64,000 nt of DNA from Arthrobacter castelli DSM 16402 (GCF_000430705.1 NZ_AUMN01000002.1:1-64000); one strand, 5' to 3'; shown: positions 35,910 to 47,879, counted from the stretch's first letter. Notes: generated by a model from the letters alone, not told the origin. Numbers and translations: made by a program.

Positions 35910-36842
35910 TCAGGAGCGCACGGACCTGTCGGGAGCGATATCCAGCTCTGCCAGGATCTGCGCCAGCAGATTAATGAATACGCCCACTTCCGCCGTCTGC
36001 TTGTCGCTGATCAGCAGGGAAAAGAGATTTCGAGCCAAGCGGATCTCCGGCACATCCAGCACGACGACGCCGTCGGGCCGGTTCAGCAGCGCAAGTTCGG
36101 GGACCAGCGATGCGCCGATACCGGCCGCCGTCATCTGCAGGCTGGCATTAAAGTCGTCACTGAGTGCCACCCGCCGCGGATGCAGGTTGCAGCTGGCGAA
36201 CAACCGCTCGATGACCGCCGCATCGCTGGTTCCGGGGTGGTGGAGGATCCATGGCATGTCGGACAGCTGCGTCGCGCTCACCTGGGAGCCGGCCCCGATG
36301 CCCCAGGACTCTGGAAGCACCACCCTGAAATCGTCGTCGCCAATCCACTGCTTATCAATCGTCGACGGCCACGCCAGGCCGGTCTGACCGACTTGATAGA
36401 CCAGCGCAACGTCCAACTCGCCTCCGGACCGCAGCCCCTTGATGGTTTCGGCGGGCTCGGCCACCGACACCCGCAGGCTGATCCCCAGATCGTGCCAGGC
36501 CGGCATCTCCATCAGCCGGGGGAGCACATGGGTCGCAAGACTGGGGAAGATCCCCAGCCGGAGCTCCTGTGTGGTGTTCTTATGGGTCCGGGACGTGGCC
36601 GCCAGCAATGCCTCCATATCCGAAAGCACCCGGGTGGCGTGCCGCGACATCACCTCGGCGGCTTCGGTGGGCAACACACTGCGGGCGGTGCGGTGGAAGA
36701 GTTCGGCCCCGGCTTCCTTCTCCAAGGTCGACATCTGCTGGGACACAGCAGAGGCCGTGTACCCCAGGCGGCTTGCCGCTGCGGCGAACGATCCGAGCCG
36801 GATAACCTCCAGCAATGTCCGCAAATGAATCGGATTGACCAT
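35910..36842 (-). CDS. LysR-type transcriptional regulator
   Basis: The 310-residue regulator has the N-terminal winged helix-turn-helix (LLEVIRLGSFAAAASRLGYTASAVSQQMSTLEKEAG) and a periplasmic-binding-protein-like effector domain (RLGIFPSLATHVLPRL, ELDVALVYQ, GIGASLVPELALL). It converges on the transporter operon, which it need not control; a 200-base gap separates it from the divergent protease gene. The effector is unknown. Confidence 0.9.
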   Translation of the reverse strand: MVNPIHLRTLLEVIRLGSFAAAASRLGYTASAVSQQMSTLEKEAGAELFHRTARSVLPTEAAEVMSRHATRVLSDMEALLAATSRTHKNTTQELRLGIFPSLATHVLPRLMEMPAWHDLGISLRVSVAEPAETIKGLRSGGELDVALVYQVGQTGLAWPSTIDKQWIGDDDFRVVLPESWGIGAGSQVSATQLSDMPWILHHPGTSDAAVIERLFASCNLHPRRVALSDDFNASLQMTAAGIGASLVPELALLNRPDGVVVLDVPEIRLARNLFSLLISDKQTAEVGVFINLLAQILAELDIAPDRSVRS

Positions 36843-37042
36843 AAGGAAAACTGTAGCTCACAGCGACGTCCGCGGCCCGGGCAGTAGAATAGTGGCGTCA
36901 TACCTTTACGCCCGGCCTGCATGTTGCTGGTACGTCAGGCGCCCATAGCCGGTAAACTGGAGTGCGTTAGGCTCCGCATCACACGCGCCGGACATAGGGG
37001 ACTTGAGGTAACTGACATCGATGTTCCTGGCTATGGAGAGTT

Positions 37043-40000
37043 GTGAAGAGGAAAAATTCCCCGGAAAATGGGCGGTCGCAGCGCCGCCCGTCCGCATGGA
37101 TTCTCTCCGCAGCCGCCGTGGTGGCGCTGGGTATTGCGGGCCTTGCCGGAACAGCAGCCGCCGAACCTGAGCAGGGTGAACGTCAGTCAACGACGGGCCA
37201 ACCCGTCGACACCTCGGGCTTTGTCGACGGGGCCACATACATCGTCACGCTGGCCGAGGATCCGGCCACCATGTACGACGGCGGCGTCAGCGGCATTGCT
37301 GCCACCACCCCTGATGAAGACGGGCAGTTCAAGGCAGATTCGGAATCGGTGCAGGAATACCGGAAACATCTGCTGAAGCACCAAAACGAGACAGCCGCAA
37401 AGGTCGATGCCGACCCCTCGTCCCATTACACCCTGACGATTAACGGCTTCGCCGCCGAGTTATCCGCCACTCAAGCCAAGAAGCTGGCGGTGCAGAAGAA
37501 CGTCGTCGCAGTTGAGAAGAGCCAGCTGCACAACGTACAGCAAAGCAGTACGGATTTCCTGGGCATGGGCAGCGACCGCGACGGAAGCGGTGGAGTGTGG
37601 AACTCCGTTGGCGGTACCGAAGAAGCCGGAAGGGGCGTCGTCGTCGGCGTCATCGATACGGGCATTGCACCCGAGAACCCGTCATTCGCCGGCGAAGAGC
37701 TGGAAAGTGAACCCTCGGCCTCCACGCCGTACCTGGACGGTGACGACATCATCTACCAGAAGGCCGACGGCGGAACGTTCACCGGCGCCTGCCAGAGTGG
37801 CGCACAATTCATGCCGGACGATTGCAACACGAAGCTGATCTCCGCAAAGTACTTTGTCGAAGGATTCGGCCCCTCCAATATCGGCACCCCGGAGACGGAC
37901 GGCGAGTACGGGTCCCCGCGCGACGGCAATGGACACGGATCGCATGTCGCCGGGACGGCGGCCGGCAACTTTGGTGTCGACGTCACTGCCGATGAAGCAC
38001 AGACCGACTCGATTTCGGGCGTCGCCCCCGCGGCGAAGATCGCGGCCTACAAGGCCTGCTGGACGGGCAACTAAGTCGGCACCACCAAGGACAATGGGTG
38101 CGCGACGGCCGACGTGCTCGCGGCCGTCGAAGCCGCCACCGCCGATGGTGTGGACGTGATCAACTATTCCATTGGCGGCGTGCCGGCCGAAGACACCGTC
38201 TCGGCCATCGAACGGGCGTTCCTCGGGGCCGCGAACGCCGGGATCTTCGTTGCCGCGTCGGCCCCGAACCCGGAATCCGCCTCCCCGGCGTCGACCAATT
38301 CGGCACCGTGGATTACGTCGGTGGGAACCAGCAGCTACCGAACGCCCCAGGCGAGCCTCGTGCTGGACGACGGGACCGAACTGACCGGCGCCTCGACAAC
38401 GGTGACCGGCGAAGGGGTGGGGAGCGCACCACTGGTCCTGGCCGGCAATGCCGCGTTGGACGACGGCACAGGCGCCCGACAGTGTGCGCCCGATTCCCTG
38501 GATCCGGACCAGGTCAACGGCAAGATCGTGGTCTGCGACCGCGGCGGTGATATGAAGCTGACGGCCAAAGCTGCGGAGGTGGCCGAATCCGGAGGCACAG
38601 CAATGGTGCTGTTGAACACGTCTGATGGCGACGACGGCGTACAGGCGATCGACTACGCCGTTCCGACGGTGCACCTGGGGGCCAAGCACCGGCAGGCGGT
38701 ACGTTCCTATGCACAGGAAGAGGGCGCGTCCGCATCGATGGTCAGCGAGGCGACCGACCGGCTCGAGCTTCCCGCTCCGCAGCTGCCGGCATCCGCCGGC
38801 ATAGACCAAGCCCCTGAGGAGAACACGGACGACGATCAGTCCCCTGAGAAGGACACGGGCGCCGATCAGTCCAATGAGCAGAACGCCACCGGCCAGCCAC
38901 AGGACGGGGACCCGCCGAAGGACGCAGCCGCGGACGCGACCACAGACTCCGATCAGCAGCCCCTGGCCGGAGCGGGGGCCTTCGTCACCCCCGACGTCGT
39001 CGCTCCGGGAACGCACGTACTCGCGGCCGGGGCGAATGCCCGGGACGAGGACCCCGTGCAGACGCGGATGTCGGGCACGTCGACGGCGACGCCTCACGTG
39101 GCCGGCCTGGCGGCGGTCTATCTGGGTGAGCATCCCAACGCGTCGCCGGCGGAAATCAAGTCTGCCCTGATGACAACGGCCTCCAATACCGTCGATGCCG
39201 GCGGGGATCCCCGCACTGACGTGCTGGCCCAAGGCGCCGGCCATGTCGACCCGGGTCGCTATCTGGACGTCGGCATGTACTTCCCGGCAGGCACGAATGA
39301 ATGGGCCGGTTACTTGGAAGGACTCGGCTTCGATGCCGGCACGAATGTGGCCGCAGCCGACCGGAGCCAGTTGAATCTTCCCTCAATCACCATCGGGCAG
39401 ATGGACGGAACCGAGACGGTCAAACGCACTGTGGTGTCGACTGAGAAGGGCACCTACAAGCCGTCGGTGAAAATGCCGGGGGTTGATGTGTCGGTCAGCC
39501 CGTCACACCTGAAGTTCAACAAGGCGGGGCAGCAGAAGACGTTTGAAGTCACCTTCAAACCCACCAGACCGGCCGGCGAAACCGGCGATGAGATTTCCAC
39601 CGGGTACCTCACCTGGACATCCAAGGGCGGAGACACCATCCGCATGCCCCTGGCTGTTGCCCCACAGGACCTGGCGGCCCCTGACACGGTGAATGGCAAG
39701 GGCGCCACCGGAAATTTGGAGATGACAGTCGCCCCGGACGGTGAGGGTGAGACCGCCATTAACACGATGGGACTGGTCAAAGGCCATGTTTTCAAACCTG
39801 CGCAGGGCCGCTTCATCGACGGTTTCCTGGGCGACCCGACCGGCGGAGGCAAGGTGGAAAGCTTCGGTCACAGCGGCAGCGCACTGGCAGGACAGACCAT
39901 CGGATACGAGACCGAGATTCCCAGAGGCACCCGCCAGGCACGATTCAGCCTGGACGCGATGAACAACGGGGCCGATCTGGATCTGGTGGTGGTCAAACTC

Positions 40001-40351
40001 GACGGCGACGGCATTCCGGCCCAAGTATGGCAATCGGCCTCCGGGTCACCCGACGAAACGGTGGTCATCGACGACCCCGCCTCATCCGCCTACCTGGTGC
40101 AAGTCAAGGTGCAATCCCCGCCGCCGGCCAACACGATGGCTGAATTCGAACTGACCAGTTTCGCCATCCCCTCGGCGGCCGACGGGTCGCTGGCGGCCAC
40201 GCCGAAGAGCGTCACAGCCAAGCAGGGACAACTCCGGCAGATCAAGCTGTCCTGGGAAGACCTGGACCATGACTCGGTCTACCGCTCACTGGTGGACTAC
40301 TCCGGCAGCACAGCCACTACCGCGGTCAGAGTGGAGACCGGAAAGCCCTGA
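37043..40351 (+). pseudogene. Secreted S8 (subtilisin) protease interrupted by an in-frame TAA
   Basis: A single frame of 1103 codons encodes a signal peptide (VVALGIAGLAGTAAA), an I9 propeptide, a subtilase domain with Asp205 (VIDTGIAP), His298 (GNGHGSHVAGT), a PA insert and Ser680 (MSGTSTATPHVAG), then fibronectin-like C-terminal domains. TAA at 38072-38074, between ACWTGN and VGTTKDNGCAT, stops translation after Asp and His but before Ser. GTG 37043 has GGAGAG upstream. Without readthrough the first product (343 residues) is inactive; ATG 38114 could restart the second half without a signal peptide. Confidence 0.85.
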
Positions 40352-40830
40352 GGCGCAGCGGCCTCCAGAGGGATAACAAGGGGCTGACAGGGGAACATCG
40401 GGCCCGTTGCAATTGTTATACCGGGCGCATAGTTCCATACCTGTTGTTTCGCCCGACTATCTGGATTTATGGCAGCTTCCGTCCCCATTCACGACACGCC
40501 GAACCACCGCGACACGGTGGATATTTTCCTGTGGAGCTCCTCCTCCACAGCTGTGGACGACCGTCGTGTCTGCCCCGTAAATCCGGGCATGTGGAAGCAA
40601 AAATCAGCTCCCCGGCTGTGGACTATCGGCGGCGGGAATGACATACTTGTAATACATCATCTTGGGGTGGCTTCCATGAGGGCGCACTAGATGTAGTATC
40701 GAAGAACAAGATCGCCACGCTGGCGGGGTCACCGGATGAGGCGGGAAACAGCCTTGAAGATGAGGCATCCCGTTCCGGCCGGAAGGCCCAACGCAATGCA
40801 GTTAAGAGAACGTTCAAGGGGAGAGGGACC
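40352..40830 (+). promoter_or_regulatory. Regulatory region upstream of nrdHIEF
   Basis: No gene is convincing in these 479 bases. TGTGGA hexamers lie at 40530, 40552, 40590 and 40617, and an inverted copy CTCCACAG at 40543-40550 pairs with CTGTGGAG at 40529-40536. Two are followed by AC, giving TGTGGACGA and TGTGGACTA, close to the complement of a DnaA box. A NrdR-like palindrome lies further down at 40684-40699. GGGAGAGGGACC supplies the nrdH ribosome site. Confidence 0.5.
40684..40699. promoter_or_regulatory. Candidate NrdR box
   Basis: GCACTAGATGTAGTAT matches about 12 of 16 positions of the general NrdR box (acaCwAtATaTwGtgt) and is palindromic at ACTA-N4-TAGT. A weaker partner near 40643-40658 is 41 bases upstream, a spacing that is not standard for paired NrdR boxes. 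Confidence 0.5.
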
Positions 40831-41076
40831 ATGACCGTAACGGTATACACCAAGCCAGCCTGTGTTCAGTGCAACGCAACCTACCGCGCCTTGGATAAGA
40901 AGGGCATCACCTACGAGAGCGTTGACATGTCCCAGGATGCCGACGCTTTGGAACGCGTCCGTTCCCTCGGCTACATGCAGGCCCCCGTTGTCGTGACGGA
41001 GAAGGATCACTGGTCGGGATTCCGCCCGGACAAGATCAGCGAACTCGCTGACACGGCAGCGACGTCGGTGGCCTGA
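40831..41076 (+). CDS. nrdH: Glutaredoxin-like protein NrdH
   Basis: This 81-residue thioredoxin-fold electron donor for class Ib ribonucleotide reductase has the CVQC redox site ([16 protein letters not shown]) and the WSGFRPDKI segment of NrdH. It is the first gene of nrdHIEF. A ribosome site GGGAGAGG lies just upstream. Confidence 0.96.
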   Translation: MTVTVYTKPACVQCNATYRALDKKGITYESVDMSQDADALERVRSLGYMQAPVVVTEKDHWSGFRPDKISELADTAATSVA

Positions 41077-41108
41077 ACGACAGCCACCGTCTTCCAGGAG
41101 CAGCTCCC

Positions 41109-41594
41109 ATGCCAATACCGGTCATGATGGAAGGGGATTCGACCTCCACCGGAGTAGCGGCGCAGCCGGACAGCACCTGCGCGTCGTTGATCTATTTCTC
41201 CTCGGTGTCCGGAAATACGCACCGGTTCATCGAGAAGCTCGGGATAGAGGCGGGGCGGATTCCGCTGCGGACCAAGGAAGAAACGCTGCAGGCACAGCGG
41301 CCGTACGTGCTGATTGTCCCCACCTATGGGGGAGTGTCGGGCAAGGGCGCAGTGCCAAAGCAGGTGATTAAGTTCCTCAATCGTGAGGAGAACCGGAACC
41401 TGATCCGTGGTGTGATCGGGGCCGGAAATACGAATTTCGGGGAAACCTACTGCCTGGCAGGCGATGTGATCGCCACCAAGTGCCAGGTGCCCCACTTGTA
41501 TCGATTTGAGCTGATGGGAACGCCAGATGACGTTTCCAGGGTTTATGAAGGATTGGAAGAGTTTTGGACACGACAGTTGCAGAGCCGGAAGTAG
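41109..41594 (+). CDS. nrdI: Flavodoxin-like activator NrdI
   Basis: NrdI binds FMN and supplies oxidant to assemble the dimanganese-tyrosyl cofactor of NrdF. The 161-residue protein has the FMN loop [38 protein letters not shown] and [15 protein letters not shown]. About 25 N-terminal residues precede the core. Its last 31 bases overlap the start of nrdE, so the two are translationally coupled. Confidence 0.95.
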   Translation: MPIPVMMEGDSTSTGVAAQPDSTCASLIYFSSVSGNTHRFIEKLGIEAGRIPLRTKEETLQAQRPYVLIVPTYGGVSGKGAVPKQVIKFLNREENRNLIRGVIGAGNTNFGETYCLAGDVIATKCQVPHLYRFELMGTPDDVSRVYEGLEEFWTRQLQSRK

Positions 41595-43735
41595 CAACAG
41601 AGAAGCCGATGCCGGCGGCTTTCGAAGGACTCGGATATCACGAGCTCAATGCGATGCTTAACCTCTACGGGGCGGACGGACTGATCCAGTTCGACGCTGA
41701 CCGGGAGGCTGCGCATCAGTACTTCCTGCAGCACGTTAATCAGAACACCGTGTTCTTCCACAGCCTGCGCGAAAAGCTCAACTACCTCATCGAGCACGAC
41801 TATTACGAGGCCGAGGTGCTGGATCAGTACGGCTTCGACTTCATCAAGTCCTTGTTCAAGCAGGCCTACGGCCACAAATTCCGTTTCCAGACCTTCCTTG
41901 GCGCTTTCAAGTACTACACCTCCTACACGCTGCGCACATTCGACGGAAAGCGGTACCTCGAACGCTACGAGGACCGCGTGTGCATGGTCGCCCTTGGCCT
42001 CGCCCGCGGCGATCAGGAACTGGCCCGGCAGCTCGTCGACGAGATTATTAGCGGCCGCTTCCAGCCCGCCACGCCAACGTTCCTGAACACCGGCAAGAAA
42101 CAGCGCGGCGAACTGGTTTCCTGCTTCCTGCTGCGCATCGAAGACAACATGGAGTCGATCGGACGCTCGATCAACTCCGCCCTGCAGCTGTCCAAGCGCG
42201 GCGGCGGCGTCGCCTTCGCGCTGACCAACATCCGTGAGGTCGGGGCACCGATCAAGCAGATCCAGGACCAGTCCTCGGGCGTCATTCCGGTGATGAAGCT
42301 GCTGGAGGATTCCTTCTCCTACGCGAACCAGCTGGGGGCCAGGCAGGGTGCCGGCGCGGTGTACCTGCATGCCCACCATCCGGACATCCACCGGTTCCTG
42401 GACACCAAGCGGGAGAACGCGGACGAGAAGATCCGCATCAAGACCCTGTCCCTGGGTGTGGTGATCCCCGACATCACCTTCGAGCTGGCCAAGAAGGATG
42501 AGGACATGTACTTGTTCTCTCCCTACGACGTCGAGCGCGTCTACGGGGTGCCGTTCTCCGACATTTCGGTCACCGAGAAGTACTACGAAATGGTCGATGA
42601 TTCCCGGATCAAGAAGTCGAAGATCAAGGCACGGGACTTCTTCCAGACCCTGGCCGAGATCCAGTTCGAGTCCGGCTACCCCTACGTGATGTTCGAAGAC
42701 ACGGTGAACCGGGCGAACCCCATTGATGGCAAGATCATCATGTCCAACCTCTGCTCGGAGATCCTGCAAGTCTCCGAGCCAACGGTCTATAACGACGACT
42801 TGTCCTACCAGGAAGTCGGCAAGGACATCTCCTGCAACCTGGGCTCCCTGAACATCGCCAAGACGATGGATTCATCGAACTTCGGCGCCACCATTGAGAC
42901 CGCGATCCGGGGCCTGACCGCCGTTTCGAACATGAGCCACATCTCCTCGGTGCGCTCGATCGAGAATGGCAACGACCAGTCGCACGCCATTGGGCTGGGA
43001 CAGATGAACCTGCACGGTTACCTCGCCAGGGAACGGGTCCACTACGGCTCCGAAGAGGGCCTGGATTTCACCAACATGTACTTCTACTCGGTGGTCTACC
43101 ACGCACTGCGCGCGTCGAATGAGATCGCCAAGGAGCGGGGGGAAGTCTTCGGCGGCTTCGAGAAGTCGGATTATGCCAGCGGCGTGTACTTCGAGAAGTA
43201 CACTGAGCAGGTGTGGGAGCCGAAAACCGAGCGGGTGCGTGAACTCTTCGCTGACGCCGGCGTCGCCATCCCCACCCAGCAGGACTGGCTGGAGTTGAAA
43301 GCCTCGGTGATGGAGCACGGGATCTACAACCAGAACCTGCAAGCGGTTCCGCCCACCGGTTCCATCTCTTACATCAACAACTCGACGTCGTCCATCCACC
43401 CGGTGGCTTCCAAGATCGAGATCCGCAAGGAAGGCAAGCTCGGGCGCGTCTACTACCCGGCCCCGTACCTGACCAACGACAACCTGGACTACTACCAGGA
43501 TGCCTACGAGATCGGCTACGAGAAGATCATCGACACCTACGCCGAGGCCACCAAGCACGTGGACCAGGGGCTGTCGCTGACGCTGTTCTTCAAGGACACC
43601 GCCACCACCCGTGAGATCAACAAGGCGCAGATCTACGCATGGCGCAAGGGCATCAAGACGCTCTACTACATCCGCCTGCGGCAACTCGCCCTGGAAGGCA
43701 CCGAGGTGGAGGGTTGCGTCAGCTGCGCACTTTGA
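41564..43735 (+). CDS. nrdE: Class Ib ribonucleoside-diphosphate reductase large subunit
   Basis: NrdE reduces ribonucleotides to deoxyribonucleotides using the radical made in NrdF. The 723-residue protein shows [12 protein letters not shown], the substrate-site cysteine in GELVSCFLL, the radical-site [36 protein letters not shown] and the redox-active C-terminus [13 protein letters not shown] 41564 fits the family N-terminus and has GGAAGAG upstream; ATG 41609 is the alternative. Confidence 0.95.
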   Translation: MDTTVAEPEVATEKPMPAAFEGLGYHELNAMLNLYGADGLIQFDADREAAHQYFLQHVNQNTVFFHSLREKLNYLIEHDYYEAEVLDQYGFDFIKSLFKQAYGHKFRFQTFLGAFKYYTSYTLRTFDGKRYLERYEDRVCMVALGLARGDQELARQLVDEIISGRFQPATPTFLNTGKKQRGELVSCFLLRIEDNMESIGRSINSALQLSKRGGGVAFALTNIREVGAPIKQIQDQSSGVIPVMKLLEDSFSYANQLGARQGAGAVYLHAHHPDIHRFLDTKRENADEKIRIKTLSLGVVIPDITFELAKKDEDMYLFSPYDVERVYGVPFSDISVTEKYYEMVDDSRIKKSKIKARDFFQTLAEIQFESGYPYVMFEDTVNRANPIDGKIIMSNLCSEILQVSEPTVYNDDLSYQEVGKDISCNLGSLNIAKTMDSSNFGATIETAIRGLTAVSNMSHISSVRSIENGNDQSHAIGLGQMNLHGYLARERVHYGSEEGLDFTNMYFYSVVYHALRASNEIAKERGEVFGGFEKSDYASGVYFEKYTEQVWEPKTERVRELFADAGVAIPTQQDWLELKASVMEHGIYNQNLQAVPPTGSISYINNSTSSIHPVASKIEIRKEGKLGRVYYPAPYLTNDNLDYYQDAYEIGYEKIIDTYAEATKHVDQGLSLTLFFKDTATTREINKAQIYAWRKGIKTLYYIRLRQLALEGTEVEGCVSCAL

Positions 43736-43740
43736 CGGAT

Positions 43741-43773
43741 TGACGACGGCGGCGGGGCTCGCCGCCGTCGTCA
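43741..43773 (+). terminator. Intra-operon hairpin between nrdE and nrdF
   Basis: TGACGACGGCGGCG and CGCCGCCGTCGTCA form a perfect 14-bp stem with a GGGCT loop, beginning 5 bases after the nrdE stop. No T-run follows; it may attenuate transcription or protect the nrdHIE mRNA 3' end. Confidence 0.7.
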
Positions 43774-43822
43774 CCTCGCCACACAACCAAGCACCGGGTC
43801 TCGCTCCCCACCCGCCCCCTAA

Positions 43823-44887
<1,065 letters not shown>

Positions 44888-45009
44888 GACTGGACCACAG
44901 CAGCGGCGCCCGGCTCCGTATCACCACCGACGGAAAGCTGAATAAGGCCACGCCTGGATGGGTCAAGGAGTTGGCGGGTAAAAAGCTCTAAAAGCAGGCC
45001 GAGGTGGTG

Positions 45010-46146
45010 TCATCCAGCGACCAGCTCGCCGTCGTCGTTGGCAGCGAAGTGACTGCCGAAGGGCGCGCTGATGCCGTTGAGCCTTTCGCGCAACCACTCA
45101 ACGTCAGATGCGGCCGCTCGATGCAGCCGCATCTGGCGTACCTGTACCGGAACCATGCGTAGTTCACGAAGCTCCCGGGTCCCGGCGTCGACTGCGACCA
45201 GGTACAAAAGCCGCAGGTCGTCACGGAACTGCTCGTTGCCGCCGATTCCTTCGTAGTCGTTGATCAGGTCAACGCAACCGTACAGAATCGGTTTGCCCCG
45301 ATAGATCTCGATCGGGCGCGGGTGGTGCGACGAATGTCCGTGGACGATGTCGATCCCGGCGTCGACGAGGCGGTGGGCGAAGCGCACCTGTTCATCCGGG
45401 ATGTCGTACCCCCAGTTCGAACCCCAGTGTACGGACAACACCGCGAGGTCACCGGCGCGCCGGCGCCGCTGCACTGCCTCAATGACCATGGCGGCGCTGG
45501 CATCGGACAGGTCGGGCAGCAATGCCAGGCCGGGCCGGCTGGGGCCGGCGGCATCGGCAGCAGACACCCCGCTGGAAGTCAGCGCCACCGACAACATCAA
45601 GATCCGGCCTGCACCGGCATCGACGACGGCGGGTCGCCACGCTTGTTCCGTGTTCCTGCCAGCGCCGGCAGCGCTCAGTCCGGCGCCGGCCAGTGTGTCG
45701 AGCGTTTCCTCAAGGCCGCGGACTCCGAAGTCCAGCACGTGGTTGTTTGCCATGGCGCAGACATCGATGCGGGCAGCGGCCAGGACCCCGGCATTGCCGG
45801 GATGCATGCGGTAGTGGATGCCTTTAGCGGGAGCGTAATCGTCGCTGCGGGTCACGCTGGTTTCCACATTGATCAATCGCGCGTCCGGGTCGGCCTCGTC
45901 GAGTATCGACAGCGCGTCACCCCACGGCCAATCCACCTCGACTGGTTTCGGTATCGGCCCATTGGTCTTCTCTGCCAGCGTTACGTAGCCGCGGGCGTCC
46001 CGCATGTAGTGCTCATGCAATTGCGGTCCGCTGGGGCTGGGCAGAATCTGGTCCAGTCCCCGGCCCGTCATGACGTCTCCGGCCAGGAACACCGTCATCG
46101 TGCCGGAGGTAATACCCACATTGCGCAGTTTACGACGGCGCTTCAC
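45010..46146 (-). CDS. CapA-family protein (poly-gamma-glutamate synthesis-type metallophosphatase)
   Basis: CapA-fold proteins share a calcineurin-like metal site: VFLAGDVMTGRGLDQ at the N-terminus, RLINVETSVT, VCAMANNHVLDFGVRGLEETL, LSVHWGSNW and GIDIVHGHSSHHPRPIEIYRGKPILYGCVDLINDYEG. The 378-residue protein lacks a signal peptide. GTG 46146 is the longest start, but ATG 46098 would give MTVFLAGDVM directly and may be right. The role in polymer export or modification is not determined; no other capsule genes are near. Confidence 0.85.
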   Translation of the reverse strand: MKRRRKLRNVGITSGTMTVFLAGDVMTGRGLDQILPSPSGPQLHEHYMRDARGYVTLAEKTNGPIPKPVEVDWPWGDALSILDEADPDARLINVETSVTRSDDYAPAKGIHYRMHPGNAGVLAAARIDVCAMANNHVLDFGVRGLEETLDTLAGAGLSAAGAGRNTEQAWRPAVVDAGAGRILMLSVALTSSGVSAADAAGPSRPGLALLPDLSDASAAMVIEAVQRRRRAGDLAVLSVHWGSNWGYDIPDEQVRFAHRLVDAGIDIVHGHSSHHPRPIEIYRGKPILYGCVDLINDYEGIGGNEQFRDDLRLLYLVAVDAGTRELRELRMVPVQVRQMRLHRAAASDVEWLRERLNGISAPFGSHFAANDDGELVAG

Positions 46147-46244
46147 GGACTAATCGTCGTACACTGGCGAACCACGAAGTGCAGAAGTCCATCGAAGTGG
46201 GGAATAATAAGGCGCGGACCTGCCCCGACCACATCAAAGGCACC

Positions 46245-47030
46245 ATGACTGACTCGTATTACCGACAGCTCGGCGATGGCCGATTTGAATCGACGATTCT
46301 GGCACAGGGTGCCTGGAATCCAGAAGAACAGCATATGGCTCCCGTGTCGGGGTTGATCGCCCATTGCCTGGAGCAGCACGAGCCGAGGCCGGACATGCGG
46401 ATGGCCCGGATCAGCTACGAGATCCTCGGCATGATCCCCGGCGGCGAATTCGATATTACGACGACGACCATCCGGCCGGGCCGGACGATCCAGCTCATCC
46501 AGGCGGAGATGTCCGCCGGTGGCCGCACAGCCGTACGGGCCAATGCATGGCGGATGATCACCAGCGACACCGCCGAGGTGGCGGCGCTTGAAGATGAGGC
46601 CATGCCCGGCGTCGAAGAGGCTGTCCACTGGGACGGCATGGACGAGTGGCCGGGCGGCTACATCGCCTCGCTGGATATCCGGGTGATCCCAGGGCACCGC
46701 AGGGGCAGGGGACAGGCATGGATCAATTCGCCCTACGCCATGATCGAGGGCCTGGAAACCACCGATTTCGTCCACCTGCTGGGCCTGGTCGATACAGCCA
46801 ATGGGGTTTCATCCAGGGTTCCGCCGGGACCGGGCAACTACATGTTCCCGAACCTCGATCTGCAAATGCATCTGTACCGCAAGCCAACAGGAGAGTGGCT
46901 GGGGCTGGATACCAAGGTCACTTTCGCGGCCGACGGCGTCGGGCTCACCTCGACAGTGCTCAACGACGTCGATGGCCCGTTCGGCCGTGCCGAGCAGATC
47001 CTGACCGTCCGCCAGCTTCCCGGCTCCTGA
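46245..47030 (+). CDS. Thioesterase-superfamily (double hotdog) protein
   Basis: The 261-residue protein resembles actinobacterial acyl-CoA thioesterase family members with two hotdog halves: SYYRQLGDGRFESTILAQGAW, PVSGLIAHCLEQ, MARISYEILGMIPGGEFDITTTTIRPGRTIQLIQAEMSAGGR, and later GNYMFPNLDLQMHLYRKPTGEWLGLDTKVTFAADGVGL. ATG 46245 has AAAGG 6 bases before it; longer starts add atypical residues. The lipoate-ligase-like gene follows after 17 bases, suggesting an acyl-group-related operon. Substrate unknown. Confidence 0.75.
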   Translation: MTDSYYRQLGDGRFESTILAQGAWNPEEQHMAPVSGLIAHCLEQHEPRPDMRMARISYEILGMIPGGEFDITTTTIRPGRTIQLIQAEMSAGGRTAVRANAWRMITSDTAEVAALEDEAMPGVEEAVHWDGMDEWPGGYIASLDIRVIPGHRRGRGQAWINSPYAMIEGLETTDFVHLLGLVDTANGVSSRVPPGPGNYMFPNLDLQMHLYRKPTGEWLGLDTKVTFAADGVGLTSTVLNDVDGPFGRAEQILTVRQLPGS

Positions 47031-47047
47031 GAGCCGTTGGCAGGTCT

Positions 47048-47809
47048 ATGAATATCGATGCGCCGCGGCCGCCCGGGCTGTCTGAATCCCTGTCCGTGAT
47101 CAACCAGCAGACCTCGCTGGGAGCTGTCGCGGACCTGGAGCATGCCATCACCATGCTCCATGAGGCCCGTGCCGGACAATTGGGGCCCTCGCTTCGCTTC
47201 TACATTCCGCAACCGACCGTGGCGTTCGGCCAACGCGACACCCGGCTGCCAGGCTTCGAAGCGGCACGGCAGGCGTGCCTGGACCACGGTTTCACCCCAA
47301 TGGTGCGCCGGGCGGGAGGACGGGCTGCGGCCTACCACCAGGGTTGCCTGGTGCTCGACCACATCGAACCGCATTCCGATGCCATCGCCGGCTCCAAGAA
47401 GCGTTTTGCCTTCTTCGCCCGGCTGCTTGCCACCGCGCTGGGCTCCGCCGGGGTGGATGCCGGCGTCGGCGAGATCCCGGGCGAATATTGCCCGGGCGAA
47501 TACACCGTGCACGGCCTGCGAAGTCCGGACCGGCTCGATACGGCGCTGAAACTCGTTGGTACAGCCCAGCGGGTGGTATCCGGGGCGTGGCTGTTCTCGT
47601 CTTCCATCGTCGTTGCGGATTCCGCCCCGCTTCGCGCCGTGCTCGCGGACGTCTATGCGGCGCTGGACCTGGAATGGAATCCGGCCACCGCCGGAGCCGC
47701 CGAGGATCTGGTTCCCGGCCTGGGCCTCGATGCGGTGAAGACCGCGATATTGAGCGCATACGCGGCCTACGCCGGACTGCAGGCCGGGAGAGTTCCAACA
47801 GGCGGCTGA
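47048..47809 (+). CDS. Lipoate-protein ligase / octanoyltransferase family protein
   Basis: The BPL/LplA-fold protein (253 residues) has QPTVAFGQRDTRLPGFEAA, the acyl-binding RRAGGRAAAYHQGCLVLDH, GEIPGEYCPGEYTVHG and the catalytic-Lys region LKLVGTAQRVVSGAWLFSSSIVV. Such enzymes attach lipoyl or octanoyl groups to E2 and GcvH lysines. ATG 47048 is short of a strong ribosome site. Which acyl donor it uses cannot be told; LipM-type octanoyl transfer is an alternative. Confidence 0.75.
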   Translation: MNIDAPRPPGLSESLSVINQQTSLGAVADLEHAITMLHEARAGQLGPSLRFYIPQPTVAFGQRDTRLPGFEAARQACLDHGFTPMVRRAGGRAAAYHQGCLVLDHIEPHSDAIAGSKKRFAFFARLLATALGSAGVDAGVGEIPGEYCPGEYTVHGLRSPDRLDTALKLVGTAQRVVSGAWLFSSSIVVADSAPLRAVLADVYAALDLEWNPATAGAAEDLVPGLGLDAVKTAILSAYAAYAGLQAGRVPTGG

Positions 47810-47879
47810 CGGCGGCGCTGCTGACGGCGCAGCGCCTGACGGAACAAACATATCCCCGGACACCCGGCGCTGAGGCCGT

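Noticed and set aside
38072-38074. Programmed recoding of the S8 stop codon
   Set aside because: TAA is not used for selenocysteine or pyrrolysine, and no recoding signal is apparent.
37682-39244. 520-codon minus-strand frame opposite the S8 protease
   Set aside because: Antisense shadow, although the protease itself is interrupted; its sequence is low-complexity Arg/Gly with no recognisable motif.
40529-40625. Replication origin at the TGTGGA cluster
   Set aside because: No dnaA/dnaN neighbours, no AT-rich unwinding element, and only imperfect boxes.
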